64,000 nucleotides of DNA from Cerina litoralis (GTDB lineage Bacteria > Bacteroidota > Bacteroidia > Flavobacteriales > Flavobacteriaceae): positions 1 to 64,000 of the forward strand of contig JAIRBC010000020.1 in NCBI GenBank assembly GCA_022008415.1, given 5' to 3'. Positions within the stretch are counted from its first letter, which is position 1; every line of letters starts with the position of its first letter. This document shows positions 45,514 to 54,399 of the stretch, one piece after another. The notes under the pieces are model-generated. The model was given only the letters and a program-made list of their open reading frames with translations, was not told the DNA's origin and did not search any database. Both the position numbers and the translations under genes were made by a program.

Positions 45514-46815
45514 ATGAATAAACAGAACCCTCCTTCCATTGAGGTAAGGGGTCATGGGGGAGGGGCTTCTTATTTCCCCGACATAGTGGACATAAAACAA
45601 GCAGCCGAAGCCATCCGTCCGGTATCGGAGGTGACCCCTCTGATGCCAAATATTGGATATTCAAAAGCCTTGGGTGCCAATATTTTGTTGAAACGGGAAG
45701 ACCTGCACCAAATTCGATCTTATAAGATAAGGGGAGCCTACAATAAAATCAGCTCCCTATCCCGGGAACAATTGGATAAAGGGGTGGTGTGTGCCAGTGC
45801 CGGTAACCATGCACAGGGCGTTGCCTTTGCGTGTAACCATTTGGGAATCGAGGCAACCATCTATATGCCTTCGGTTACGCCCAAACAAAAAGTTGAGCAG
45901 ACCAAGATGTTTGGTGATAAATGGGTGACCGTTGTGCTGGAAGGGGATAGTTTCGACGATTCCTCCAAGGCTGCGTTGCAATATTGTAAGGCACAGGGCA
46001 AAACATTCGTTCACCCGTTTGACGATCCTAAGATCATTGAAGGACAGGGTACGGTAGGGTTGGAGATTTTAGATCGGGCCAAGGAACCTATCGATTTTAT
46101 TTTTGTTGCGGTCGGTGGAGGTGGTTTGGCCGCTGGCCTTTGTGGGGTGTTCAAGGCATTATCGCCGAACACCAAGATTATTGGGGTAGAACCGGAGGGT
46201 GCTCCTTCTATGCGAACGTCCATGGACCTTGGAAAAAATACAGAGTTGGATAAAATTGATAAATTTATAGACGGAGCGGCCGTAAAAAAGGTGGGCGACT
46301 ATACATTTGACATCTGCTCCAAATACCTTTACGATATGATAACCATTCCTGAGGGCAAGGTGTGCCAAACGATACTGGACCTGTACAACCGAGACGCCAT
46401 TGTGGCCGAACCTGCGGGGGCGTTGACCGTGTCTGCCCTGGATTTTTATGGGGAGGAAATCAAGGGAAAGAACGTGGTATGTATCATTAGCGGGGGCAAC
46501 AACGACATTACACGAATGGCCGAGATCAAAGAACGGGCATTATTGTACGGGAGGTTAAAGCACTATTTTATTATACGCTTTCCGCAGAGGCCTGGGGCGC
46601 TGAGACAATTTGTTGTAGAAATTTTGGGACCTACGGACGATATCACCCATTTTGAATATTCCAAAAAGACCAACAAAGAGAATGCACCCGCCATTGTGGG
46701 AATCGAATTAAAAAGCCCGGACGACCTGGAACCCTTGATCCACAGAATGAAGAAAAATCAATTTTTTGGAGATTATTTGAACGACAAACCAGATTTATTC
46801 GAGTATCTAATATAG
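45514..46815 (+). CDS. ilvA: Threonine ammonia-lyase, biosynthetic
   Basis: 433 residues, the single-ACT-like form. It deaminates threonine to 2-oxobutyrate, the precursor of isoleucine, with PLP. The PLP lysine is in LLKREDLHQIRSYKIRGAYN, the phosphate loop is VGGGGLAAGL and the C-terminal regulatory part is about 90 residues (IIRFPQRPGALRQFVVEILG). It follows ilvC after a terminator and may have its own promoter, so its control may differ from the attenuated operon. Confidence 0.95.
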   Translation: MNKQNPPSIEVRGHGGGASYFPDIVDIKQAAEAIRPVSEVTPLMPNIGYSKALGANILLKREDLHQIRSYKIRGAYNKISSLSREQLDKGVVCASAGNHAQGVAFACNHLGIEATIYMPSVTPKQKVEQTKMFGDKWVTVVLEGDSFDDSSKAALQYCKAQGKTFVHPFDDPKIIEGQGTVGLEILDRAKEPIDFIFVAVGGGGLAAGLCGVFKALSPNTKIIGVEPEGAPSMRTSMDLGKNTELDKIDKFIDGAAVKKVGDYTFDICSKYLYDMITIPEGKVCQTILDLYNRDAIVAEPAGALTVSALDFYGEEIKGKNVVCIISGGNNDITRMAEIKERALLYGRLKHYFIIRFPQRPGALRQFVVEILGPTDDITHFEYSKKTNKENAPAIVGIELKSPDDLEPLIHRMKKNQFFGDYLNDKPDLFEYLI

Positions 46816-46899
46816 AACTGGTTTAAACCAGTTACATAGTGTAAACCTTAGTTTGCCATAAAAATCTAAATGGATAATTTACTGAAAGTCGACCCCTTC

Positions 46900-47025
46900 G
46901 CCCTTTGGGCACCTCCCGTTGGCAGGGGAGGACGTTGACTTTTATCCACTGGGTCCTCCCCTTTTTTTCAAGGGGAGCCAGCCCGAAAATCATTCTGGAG
47001 GGCTGCCGAAGGCGGAGGGGTTTGT
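46900..47025. repeat. GC-rich multi-hairpin intergenic element
   Basis: Within the otherwise AT-rich gap between ilvA and gapN lie three successive stems: CACCTCCC with GGGGAGG; CCTCCCC with GGGGAG; and CAGCCC with GGGCTG. The pattern resembles dispersed flavobacterial intergenic palindromes. A minus-strand reading frame runs through it but does not look like a protein. It may end the ilvA transcript. Confidence 0.55.
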
Positions 47026-47082
47026 GAAATAATAGCATCAATTACCTTAAATATTTTTCATCTTATATAAAATAAACACTAA

Positions 47083-48675
47083 ATGAGCAATTCAAAACCA
47101 ACAATACCACGGGAATTTCAGATTACGGAGCCCATTCATCAGAAGAAATATTTGGTAGATGGCGTTTTAAAGGAATGGGATGGAGCCACTGAAGATGTCC
47201 ATTCCACCATTTCCTCTACGGAGTCATATGCACCGACCCTATTGGGCAGCGTACCCGATTTGGGCGAAAAGGAAGCTTTGGAAGCCTTGGACTCCGCTTT
47301 AAAGGCATATAATAAAGGACAAGGTGCCTGGCCCACTATGCGGGTCAAAGATCGTATAGATTGTATGGAATCCTTTGTTAAGAAAATGGAGACCAAAAGG
47401 GAGGAAGTAGTTAAGCTTTTGATGTGGGAAATAGGCAAATCCCTTCCAGATTCCCAGAAGGAATTCGACCGAACGGTAGAGTATATTTACGATACGATCG
47501 AGGATTACAAACAACTGGACAGGAATTCGGCGAAATTCCAAAAACACGACGGGGTCTATGCCCATATCCGTCGCGGACCATTGGGTGTGGTGCTATGTTT
47601 GGGCCCGTATAATTATCCGTTAAACGAAACCTTTGCATTGCTTATCCCCGCCATAATGATGGGGAACACTACCATTTTTAAACCCGCAAAATATGGAGTG
47701 CTTTTGATTGCCCCTTTAATGGAGGCTTTTCAATCTAGTTTTCCCAATGGCGTTGTGAATATTATATTTGGTCGGGGTCGAACCGTGGCCAGTCCTATCA
47801 TGGGGACGGGCAAAGTAGATGTATTGGCGTTGATCGGCAACAGTAAATCTGCCAATGCCCTCCAGAATCAACACCCCAAAAGCAACCGCTTGCGATTGGT
47901 CTTGGGCTTGGAGGCCAAAAATCCCGCCATTGTACTTTCCGATGCCGATTTGGATCTTACCATTGACGAATGCATTGCAGGAACCCTTTCATTCAATGGC
48001 CAGCGGTGTACCGCCCTTAAGGTGGTGTACGTACAGAATGATATCGCTGAGGAGTTTAACACTCGTTTTGTGGAAGCGGTCGACAAACAAAAATTTGGAA
48101 ATCCATGGGATTCCGGTGTAAAATTGACACCCTTGCCAGAACCGGACAAACCGGAATATATTCAAGGGCTTATCGATGATGCCCTGGCCAAAGGTGCCAA
48201 AATACTGAACAAAAAAGGGGGAAAACGATTTGATAACTACATCTGGCCCGCCGTCCTTTATCCGGTGACCAAAGATATGCGGGTATATCAGGAAGAGCAG
48301 TTTGGTCCGGTTATACCCATTGTACCTTTTACCGATATCGAGGAGCCTCTCGATGACATGGCCGAATCCAACTACGGACAACAGGTAAGTCTTTTTGGGA
48401 AAGACGTGTACGCATTGTCCCCCCTTATCGATGCACTGGCAAATTTGGTCTGCCGTGTAAACCTCAATAGCTCTTGCCAAAGGGGGCCGGACGTGTATCC
48501 ATTTACCGGGCGAAAGGATTCTGCCCAAGCAACTTTGAGCGTACACGATGCCTTGCGATCCTTTTCTATCCGGACGTTTGTAGCCTCCAAGGACAATGAG
48601 TTGAACAACGAAATCTTAGAAAAGCTCTTGGAAACCAAGTTGTCTAATTTTATCAGTACCGATTATATTCTTTAG
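47083..48675 (+). CDS. gapN: NADP-dependent glyceraldehyde-3-phosphate dehydrogenase (GapN type)
   Basis: 530 residues of the aldehyde dehydrogenase superfamily. GapN oxidises glyceraldehyde-3-phosphate directly to 3-phosphoglycerate with NADP, bypassing ATP formation and giving NADPH. The catalytic glutamate lies in [11 protein letters not shown], the nucleophile cysteine in [13 protein letters not shown], and the N-terminal region [21 protein letters not shown] is well conserved. Closing residues ([20 protein letters not shown]) match the GapN branch. The call of GapN over other ALDHs is by overall likeness to the flavobacterial group. Confidence 0.85.
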   Translation: MSNSKPTIPREFQITEPIHQKKYLVDGVLKEWDGATEDVHSTISSTESYAPTLLGSVPDLGEKEALEALDSALKAYNKGQGAWPTMRVKDRIDCMESFVKKMETKREEVVKLLMWEIGKSLPDSQKEFDRTVEYIYDTIEDYKQLDRNSAKFQKHDGVYAHIRRGPLGVVLCLGPYNYPLNETFALLIPAIMMGNTTIFKPAKYGVLLIAPLMEAFQSSFPNGVVNIIFGRGRTVASPIMGTGKVDVLALIGNSKSANALQNQHPKSNRLRLVLGLEAKNPAIVLSDADLDLTIDECIAGTLSFNGQRCTALKVVYVQNDIAEEFNTRFVEAVDKQKFGNPWDSGVKLTPLPEPDKPEYIQGLIDDALAKGAKILNKKGGKRFDNYIWPAVLYPVTKDMRVYQEEQFGPVIPIVPFTDIEEPLDDMAESNYGQQVSLFGKDVYALSPLIDALANLVCRVNLNSSCQRGPDVYPFTGRKDSAQATLSVHDALRSFSIRTFVASKDNELNNEILEKLLETKLSNFISTDYIL

Positions 48676-48689
48676 GTTAAAATTTGTAA

Positions 48690-48732
48690 TTCGCTTTACG
48701 TATTTCGCCCTACGCGCGGGGCGTAAAGCGAA
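48690..48732. repeat. Inverted repeat after gapN
   Basis: TTCGCTTTACG (48690-48700) and CGTAAAGCGAA (48722-48732) form a perfect eleven-base inverted repeat with a 21-base loop that itself can pair (TTTCGCCC with GGGGCG). There is no T-run, so it is more likely an intergenic palindrome than a terminator. Confidence 0.5.
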
Positions 48733-48848
48733 ATATGAATGGTACGGGGTAGAAGGATCAATTTTTGGCCGACTCAAAGTCGGAATCGAAACTTCAATCA
48801 GGACAACCGCTGGGCAAGCATTGGCCTTGGAACGATATTAATAAAGTT

Positions 48849-49619
48849 TTATTTGATTTCTTTGATACCGGAAGCGGATCCGGTGTCCAGAAATAGGGCC
48901 GTGTCTTGATGTGTCCGTAGTATAGAGCCGGGGCAGACCGTACTTATTGGCCCGTACAGGGAGTTTTGGACCGCTTCGGCCTTTCTGGCATCGGGCACCA
49001 CACAACTGATGGACTGGCTACTTAAGATTGCCGGAATCGTCAGGGTAAGCGCATGGGTAGGTACGTCCTCGAAAGTTGGGAACCAGCCTTCACCGAGCTG
49101 CTGGTTTCTGCACGCCTCGTCCAGTGCAACCACTTTAACCCATTTTGGATCTTGAAAATCGGCAACTGGCGGGTCGTTGAAAGCCAAATGGCCGTTTTCG
49201 CCGATACCGATACAGGCCACATCAATAGGATGCTTTTTTAGTTCGTCTTGGTATCGCCGTATTTCCCGACCGATATCGTTAGCATCCCCGTTCAGGAAAT
49301 ACATTTTTTTTGGGGCGACGGCATCCAGAATACGCTCTTTCAGATACTTTCTAAAGCTTGCAGGGTGATCCTCGGAAATCCCCTTGTATTCGTCCAAGTG
49401 AAAAACGGTTATTTTCTGCCAATCGATTTCTTTTTTTTGCAGGGCCTCCAAAAAAGTAAATTGCGAGGCTCCCGTGGCCAAAATAAGATTGGCGTAACCC
49501 TTTTGGTGGATCGCACGGTTCAATTTATTGGCCACAAAGTCCGCTGCGGCCTGGCCCATTCTATCTGGTCCATCAAATACGGCCACTTTTAAATTTTCGA
49601 CTTTAAATTTCTTTTCCAT
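48849..49619 (-). CDS. nagB: Glucosamine-6-phosphate deaminase
   Basis: 256 residues, cytoplasmic, no signal peptide. It converts glucosamine-6-phosphate to fructose-6-phosphate and ammonia. Family motifs are ILATGASQFTFLEAL, the catalytic HLDEYKGISEDHPASFRKYL and GIGENGHLAFNDPP. Last gene of the minus-strand sugar locus. It provides the link from amino sugar to glycolysis, although an amino-sugar kinase is not in the window. Confidence 0.93.
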   Translation of the reverse strand: MEKKFKVENLKVAVFDGPDRMGQAAADFVANKLNRAIHQKGYANLILATGASQFTFLEALQKKEIDWQKITVFHLDEYKGISEDHPASFRKYLKERILDAVAPKKMYFLNGDANDIGREIRRYQDELKKHPIDVACIGIGENGHLAFNDPPVADFQDPKWVKVVALDEACRNQQLGEGWFPTFEDVPTHALTLTIPAILSSQSISCVVPDARKAEAVQNSLYGPISTVCPGSILRTHQDTALFLDTGSASGIKEIK

Positions 49620-49673
49620 TTCTTTTTATTGTTAAATAGTTTCTATTGTTTATTAAAGTGTCATAGCTAAAAA

Positions 49674-49763
49674 GTTCGAGAACAAGGCTTGCGCGGTTTT
49701 GAAAATCAAGGAGCTTACTGGTGTAAATGACTGTTTTCAAAATGAGCGAAACGCAGTTATCGG
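49674..49763. repeat. Dispersed repeat, copy A
   Basis: The stretch beginning GTTCGAGAACAAGGCTTGCG and ending ACGCAGTTATCGG is closely similar to 57771-57910, which has an insert of about 50 bases after GGCTTGCG. A more divergent third copy lies at 58375-58430. The function is unknown; it is found only in intergenic gaps here. Confidence 0.65.
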
Positions 49764-49779
49764 GGATTGTAGACCGACA

Positions 49780-51021
49780 CTAAAGGAATTCTTTTAGCGC
49801 AAACCAGGTGGTAACCAATGAAAATAGGATAACCGCGACTATTCCAATATTCAGTTTGGTTCCCGCCTTGTGTTTTGCCATCAGGCTTTGTCTGTTTATC
49901 AAAATAAAGATGGGTATGGCCACCGCGGGCAATATGCACGCCTGAAATGCCTGGGAAAATACCATCAGGGCCGGTGGTCGTTCCTCCAAAAATACCGTTC
50001 CGAAGGCAAAAAGCAAGGCCAGTCCGATGAGCAATCGGGATTGGATCGAATGGATGTTCCTCGGGGTGCCCCGATAGTCTGCCAGCAACCACGGAGCGAT
50101 CAGGACGATTGGGAAGATGGTAGAAAGCCCGGCCCCGGCAATCCCGATTATCAGTAAAAAGGCCGCCGCTTTTCCGCCTAACGGCTGGAACAGATGGATC
50201 ATCTCAACGGTATTGTCGAGCTTCAATCCCGATACGTGCAGTGTCCCGGCGGCTACCGCCATGATCACCCCGCTCAATAGTAACATCATGGAAGCGGAAA
50301 CCCGGGAATCGGTCTTTTCTTTTTTCAGGTCATTTATCCCCCAGCCCTTCTCGGCCACAACGGTACTTCTCATGATAAATACAGCCGCCGAACAGGTCGT
50401 TCCCGCTATGGCGGCAATCAGGCCAAGGGCTCCCGGGGTGTTGGGGATGCTAGGTATTATCCCCTCGGTCATTACAGAAAGGCTAGGCCTTACCATAAAG
50501 AAAACCACAATGAAGGATATTCCCATTAGGACAACCAGAAAAGTGAGCACCTTTTCAAATTGTTGGTAACGTCCGAACCAAAGGAAAAACGCCAAGATGA
50601 CGACAAAGAAAAGGATGATCCAGATGCGCTCGATCATTGCCCCATCAAAGGCGAGCCTTATGCCTTCTTGTACCAGATCGGCAACGATACCCATCACGCC
50701 CATAAGTGCGAGCAGTTCCCCGATGATGAGCGCGATAATAATGTAGAGCGAAAGCACCCAGCCCCACTTGAACTCTTTTTTAAAATTAAAAAGGGCGGTC
50801 CTACCGGTAACCAACGTCACCTTGCCGTAGGCTACCATAAGTACATAGGTGAATATACAGGAAAGTACGAGCGCCCAGAACAGTGTCATGCCGTGTTCCG
50901 CACCCGTTTTTGCCATGGTGGTCACGCTTCCGGTACCTATATTGTAGCCGATCAGAAATAGGCCGGGGCCTACCGCGCTCAGGCCAAGTATGATTTTTTT
51001 GTGTAGGGATTTAATTTTCAC
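49780..51021 (-). CDS. Nramp-family transporter lacking metal-binding motifs
   Basis: 413 residues, about eleven membrane segments. It begins with the Nramp-like GPGLFLIGYNIGTGSVTTMA. Metal-carrying Nramp proteins have Asp-Pro-Gly-Asn in the first helix; here the place holds NIGTG (27-31). The sixth-helix Met-Pro-His is replaced too (GTTCSAAVF, 207-215). So it is unlikely to carry manganese or iron. Its place between the exported NagA-like enzyme and NagB suggests transport of an amino sugar or a related organic substrate across the inner membrane, an inference. It follows the nagA-like gene by 224 bases. Confidence 0.85.
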   Translation of the reverse strand: MKIKSLHKKIILGLSAVGPGLFLIGYNIGTGSVTTMAKTGAEHGMTLFWALVLSCIFTYVLMVAYGKVTLVTGRTALFNFKKEFKWGWVLSLYIIIALIIGELLALMGVMGIVADLVQEGIRLAFDGAMIERIWIILFFVVILAFFLWFGRYQQFEKVLTFLVVLMGISFIVVFFMVRPSLSVMTEGIIPSIPNTPGALGLIAAIAGTTCSAAVFIMRSTVVAEKGWGINDLKKEKTDSRVSASMMLLLSGVIMAVAAGTLHVSGLKLDNTVEMIHLFQPLGGKAAAFLLIIGIAGAGLSTIFPIVLIAPWLLADYRGTPRNIHSIQSRLLIGLALLFAFGTVFLEERPPALMVFSQAFQACILPAVAIPIFILINRQSLMAKHKAGTKLNIGIVAVILFSLVTTWFALKEFL

Positions 51022-51128
51022 ACGTTTAAATTTTTGTAGTTATTTAATAATAAATTAATTAAAAAACCCGCCTGAATGACCAGTCGGACAGATTGGGAAC
51101 GTATGTAACCACTTCGCTCCCTCCCGAG

Positions 51129-51180
51129 CGTACCCTTTGGTACGGGCGGGCTCAAATTAACCCCGAAGTTTCGGGGTTAA
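51129..51180. terminator. Paired hairpins between nagA-like and transporter genes
   Basis: CGTACC/GGTACG (51129-51144, four-base loop) and TTAACCCCGAA/TTCGGGGTTAA (51157-51180) are two strong stems in tandem. There is no convincing T-run on the minus strand, so they may protect or process the mRNA rather than end it. Confidence 0.5.
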
Positions 51181-51245
51181 ACTTCTTCTTTTGTGAAGTG
51201 ATTTTTAATCCCTAGGTATTCGGGACTTAATGCTCGTTTCATTGA

Positions 51246-52457
51246 CTAGTCTTTGGAATATACCAACCGACCTGCGACAAAGGTTTTTATGAGAACCATT
51301 TTATTGTCCTCCATCGTAAAAAGGATGAGGTCGGCCCGTCTGTCCAGTGCAATTTTCCCACGGTCGTCCAAGGAGAACATCGTAGCCGGATTGGTGCTGG
51401 CCATCCGAATGGCATTGGAAAGACCGCATTGGGTATAGTTCATGATGACCCCTACACATTTGCTAATGGGCGATGCGGCACCGGCAAGTACATTTTCCTT
51501 GGGGAGTTTCACTACGTTGGGGGTTAACAGAAGGGTGCGTTCCCCACGGGTATATTCCCCGGGGGACAGCCCGGCAAGGTCTAGTGCATCGGAGACCAGG
51601 ATGGTGTTATCCACCCCTTTTGTCTTATAGAACGTCCGGACCTCTTCCCGGGTCAGATGGAACCCATCGGCAATGATGCTGGTGGTTATAGCATCGTTGG
51701 ATAGTTGCGGCCATAGGGGATTGTAGTGCCTGTTGATCTCGTTGGCGCAGCCGTTCCCTAAATGGGTGGCCATTTTGGCACCGGCGTCCACAGCGAGTTG
51801 TACGTCCTTTGCCGAGCCGTTGTGATGCCCAAGGGAGACCACGACACCGCTGGCTACACAGTTACGGATAAATGGTATCGCCCCTTCCAGTTCGGGCGCC
51901 ATGGTTATTATTTTTATGCCGCCATTGGCAGCTCTCTGCAGTTCTTGAAACTCCTCCCAATCCGGTTTTTTGATATACTTCTCCAAATGTGCTCCCCTAA
52001 AACCTTTTACGGGCGAAATGTAGGGTCCCTCCATATGGAATCCGGGAATCGATTTTCCGATCTCGGGATCCTTACGGGCCTCGGCAAGAATGGCGAAGTT
52101 TTTCTTCATCCTGTCTATATCGGAGGTGATCACCGTTGGAAAATAAGTGGTCACCCCCGCCTTCCAAAGCGCCTTGGTGGCTTTTCTTACCCCATCAACG
52201 GTCAGGTCGGGCCCGGAAAAATCGACCCCCATATATCCGTTGATCTGAATATCTATGAGCCCAGGGGCCACATAGATATCCGCCATATCCCTATCTTTAT
52301 CCAAATGCTGTATTTTGGCAATTTTACCGTTGGCGATCGCGACCGTAACGGGCATGCCATCGGAATACAGAATTGCATGGATCACCTCATTTTCGTCAGC
52401 CGAATAGGGGGTTAGAAATTGTGACAGAATAATCATGGTAGCGATAATGGTTTTCAT
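51246..52457 (-). CDS. NagA-like amidohydrolase with a signal peptide
   Basis: 403 residues. The closest family is N-acetylglucosamine-6-phosphate deacetylase of the amidohydrolase superfamily: metal ligands in GFHMEGPYISPVKGFRGAH, SLGHHNGSAKD, GAKMATHLGNG and VSDALDLAG are in place. It begins with a hydrophobic export signal (MKTIIATMIILSQFLTPYSA), which a normal cytoplasmic NagA lacks. It is thus probably periplasmic, where sugar phosphates are not expected, so its substrate may be unphosphorylated. It starts 115 bases after the DUF1080 gene on the same strand. Confidence 0.85.
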   Translation of the reverse strand: MKTIIATMIILSQFLTPYSADENEVIHAILYSDGMPVTVAIANGKIAKIQHLDKDRDMADIYVAPGLIDIQINGYMGVDFSGPDLTVDGVRKATKALWKAGVTTYFPTVITSDIDRMKKNFAILAEARKDPEIGKSIPGFHMEGPYISPVKGFRGAHLEKYIKKPDWEEFQELQRAANGGIKIITMAPELEGAIPFIRNCVASGVVVSLGHHNGSAKDVQLAVDAGAKMATHLGNGCANEINRHYNPLWPQLSNDAITTSIIADGFHLTREEVRTFYKTKGVDNTILVSDALDLAGLSPGEYTRGERTLLLTPNVVKLPKENVLAGAASPISKCVGVIMNYTQCGLSNAIRMASTNPATMFSLDDRGKIALDRRADLILFTMEDNKMVLIKTFVAGRLVYSKD

Positions 52458-52572
52458 TGGTCTAGGTTGTTAATTGTAAACATGCACTTTTGCAAAACTT
52501 TTGGTTTTTGTGAATATTTGGAGTAATTGGGTTATTAAACGTCGCAACTAAATATCATAGTGACTCAATAAC

Positions 52573-53394
52573 TCAGTAACTTCTATTAATTACCCTAATC
52601 TTGATATTCCTAAACCAAGCATCGTCCTTGTGGTTTTGCAGTATAATATGTCCGCTGCGCTTTTCCAAAAAATGGGGATATTCCTTGTATTTGCTTATTT
52701 TGTAGAGTGAATCGAGCTGCTTGGATCCGAAATTATATTCCACCACCTTTTCGCCGTTCAGCCAATGCTGTACGTGGTTGCCATCGATAATAATACGGCT
52801 TGCATTGTATTTCCCTACCGGTTTTAATTTGGTGTTTTTCGCGGGGATTAAATCATAAAGACTACCGGTATACTGTGAAGGCTTCAATTTTCCCGCATAG
52901 AGGGTATCCTTGTCATCCAACAATTGGTATTCGAAACCCAAGGCGGAATGATCGGAATACTTCTGGGAGAGTTCTTCGGAGACGTTATATTTTAATCCCG
53001 TATTTCCCGCTTTCAAAATTTTCCACTCAAAATAAAGTTCGTAATTATCAAAAGTTTCCACGGTCATCAAATCCCCTCCCTCCACGGGTTGTCCATCTGG
53101 AAGCGAAGGTACGTCCCCGCTGTTCACCTTATGGATTTCCCCGTTTTCAATTTTCCATAGTGCCGTTTGTACATGGTCCATTCCCAAATTGCGCCATCCA
53201 TTGAACGTTTTACCATCGAACAACAGTTTCCAGCCCTCCCGTATCTCTTGATCGTTCAACGTGTTGTCCTGGTAATCGCTTAATTTCGCGTTTGGAACCT
53301 TTTTATCTACTTTGTCCTGGCATCCATAAAGAAAGAGGGAAAGCAAAAGGCCTAAGAAATAGAAAGTCTTGATATTAAATTGTCGGTTTGCCAT
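52573..53394 (-). CDS. DUF1080 lipoprotein (3-keto-glycoside hydrolase family)
   Basis: 273 residues from the Met at 53394 (MANRQFNIKTFYFLGLLL), which gives a lipobox (LFLYGCQ); the longer in-frame start lacks a signal. The domain has the DUF1080 features EGWKLLFDGKTFNGWRNLG, FEWKILKAGNTGLKYNV, and HVQHWLNGEKVVEYNF. Members cleave glycosides that were first oxidised to 3-keto sugars. The neighbouring Gfo/Idh oxidoreductases would perform that oxidation. It lies one base after the Gfo/Idh gene, so the two are co-translated. Periplasm, membrane-anchored. Confidence 0.9.
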   Translation of the reverse strand: MANRQFNIKTFYFLGLLLSLFLYGCQDKVDKKVPNAKLSDYQDNTLNDQEIREGWKLLFDGKTFNGWRNLGMDHVQTALWKIENGEIHKVNSGDVPSLPDGQPVEGGDLMTVETFDNYELYFEWKILKAGNTGLKYNVSEELSQKYSDHSALGFEYQLLDDKDTLYAGKLKPSQYTGSLYDLIPAKNTKLKPVGKYNASRIIIDGNHVQHWLNGEKVVEYNFGSKQLDSLYKISKYKEYPHFLEKRSGHIILQNHKDDAWFRNIKIRVINRSY

Positions 53395-53395
53395 A

Positions 53396-54379
53396 TTATG
53401 ATTGTACTTTTTCCCATTGTCCGCTTGCCACTGATTTTTCAAGGGCTTCCAATACGGCGACACCGTGGATTATACTGGAGTGACTACGAGGTTCTACCCC
53501 GGTTTGGAACATAGTGACCATATCGACATAATTTTTGCCGGGGGTCCTTTCCGGTTCGGTAGATTTGAGTTGTACGATACCATTGTGCGTTTCCACATAA
53601 GTTTCCCAACCGTATTTTTTGGTGGTAAAAATCAACGTTGCCAACATCCCGTCTCTAAAAATTAAACTAGCACTGCTATTTTCCCCGTTTTGTTGTACCT
53701 GCACTTTTTCTACATGGTCCCCGAACATATACAGTAAAGGCTGTACGAGGTGGGCCCCGTAAAAGAAAATGCCCCCGTATTCTGAATTGAGTTTGGCTGG
53801 GCCGTACCGCACCACTTGGTTGATTTTCTCCATCCCTGCCAACTGCTTTTTAATGTTAAAAGTTTCGTAGCTCTGTGCAATGGAACTATAAGAAGTTACT
53901 GGGGTACCCAATTTTTCTGCCAAGGCCAAAAATTTCTTGCCCTCGGAGACCCGGTAGCAGAACGGTTTGTCTATAAAGGTCGGAATTCCAGCCTTTATGA
54001 AGGGTATGGCAGGTTCTAGGTGGTATTTCCCGTGCCGATGATCGACGATTAGCGCATCTATTTTGCCCAACATATCGTTGGGGTCTTTTACCATGTGGGG
54101 AATGCTGCCTTTCTCCATGGCCGTTCGGGCAAATTCTTCCGTCTCACCCCATACATACTTTACGGACATGCCAGGAAATGCCTTATCCGCATTAAAAAGC
54201 TTTCCGTAACCAGCGGTATGGGAGTTTTCGGCACCGATAATACCAATGGTCATGGGCTTTAAGGCATTATTTTTAGTTGGGTACAACATTGCCGAAATAT
54301 TCAGCGGAGTCGCAACGGGAATTACCGACATGGCGGCCAAACTTCCTATTTTTTTGGTAAAAGATCTTCTAGAATCCAT
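53396..54379 (-). CDS. Tat-exported Gfo/Idh/MocA oxidoreductase (second of pair)
   Basis: 327 residues. The N-terminus MDSRRSFTKKIGSLAAMS has the twin-arginine motif SRRSFTKK, so the folded, cofactor-bound protein is exported. Then comes the Rossmann start IGIIGAENSHTAGYGKLF, less glycine-rich than usual, with the catalytic-type lysine in FIDKPFCY. It is likely to use NAD(H) bound before export to oxidise or reduce a sugar C3. It is the shorter of two adjacent paralogues. Confidence 0.87.
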   Translation of the reverse strand: MDSRRSFTKKIGSLAAMSVIPVATPLNISAMLYPTKNNALKPMTIGIIGAENSHTAGYGKLFNADKAFPGMSVKYVWGETEEFARTAMEKGSIPHMVKDPNDMLGKIDALIVDHRHGKYHLEPAIPFIKAGIPTFIDKPFCYRVSEGKKFLALAEKLGTPVTSYSSIAQSYETFNIKKQLAGMEKINQVVRYGPAKLNSEYGGIFFYGAHLVQPLLYMFGDHVEKVQVQQNGENSSASLIFRDGMLATLIFTTKKYGWETYVETHNGIVQLKSTEPERTPGKNYVDMVTMFQTGVEPRSHSSIIHGVAVLEALEKSVASGQWEKVQS

Positions 54380-54399
54380 AATTATTTAGTTTGATGAGG

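Noticed and set aside
46832-47041. 69-codon minus-strand frame between ilvA and gapN
   Set aside because: It is the translation of a GC-rich palindromic repeat, not a protein.
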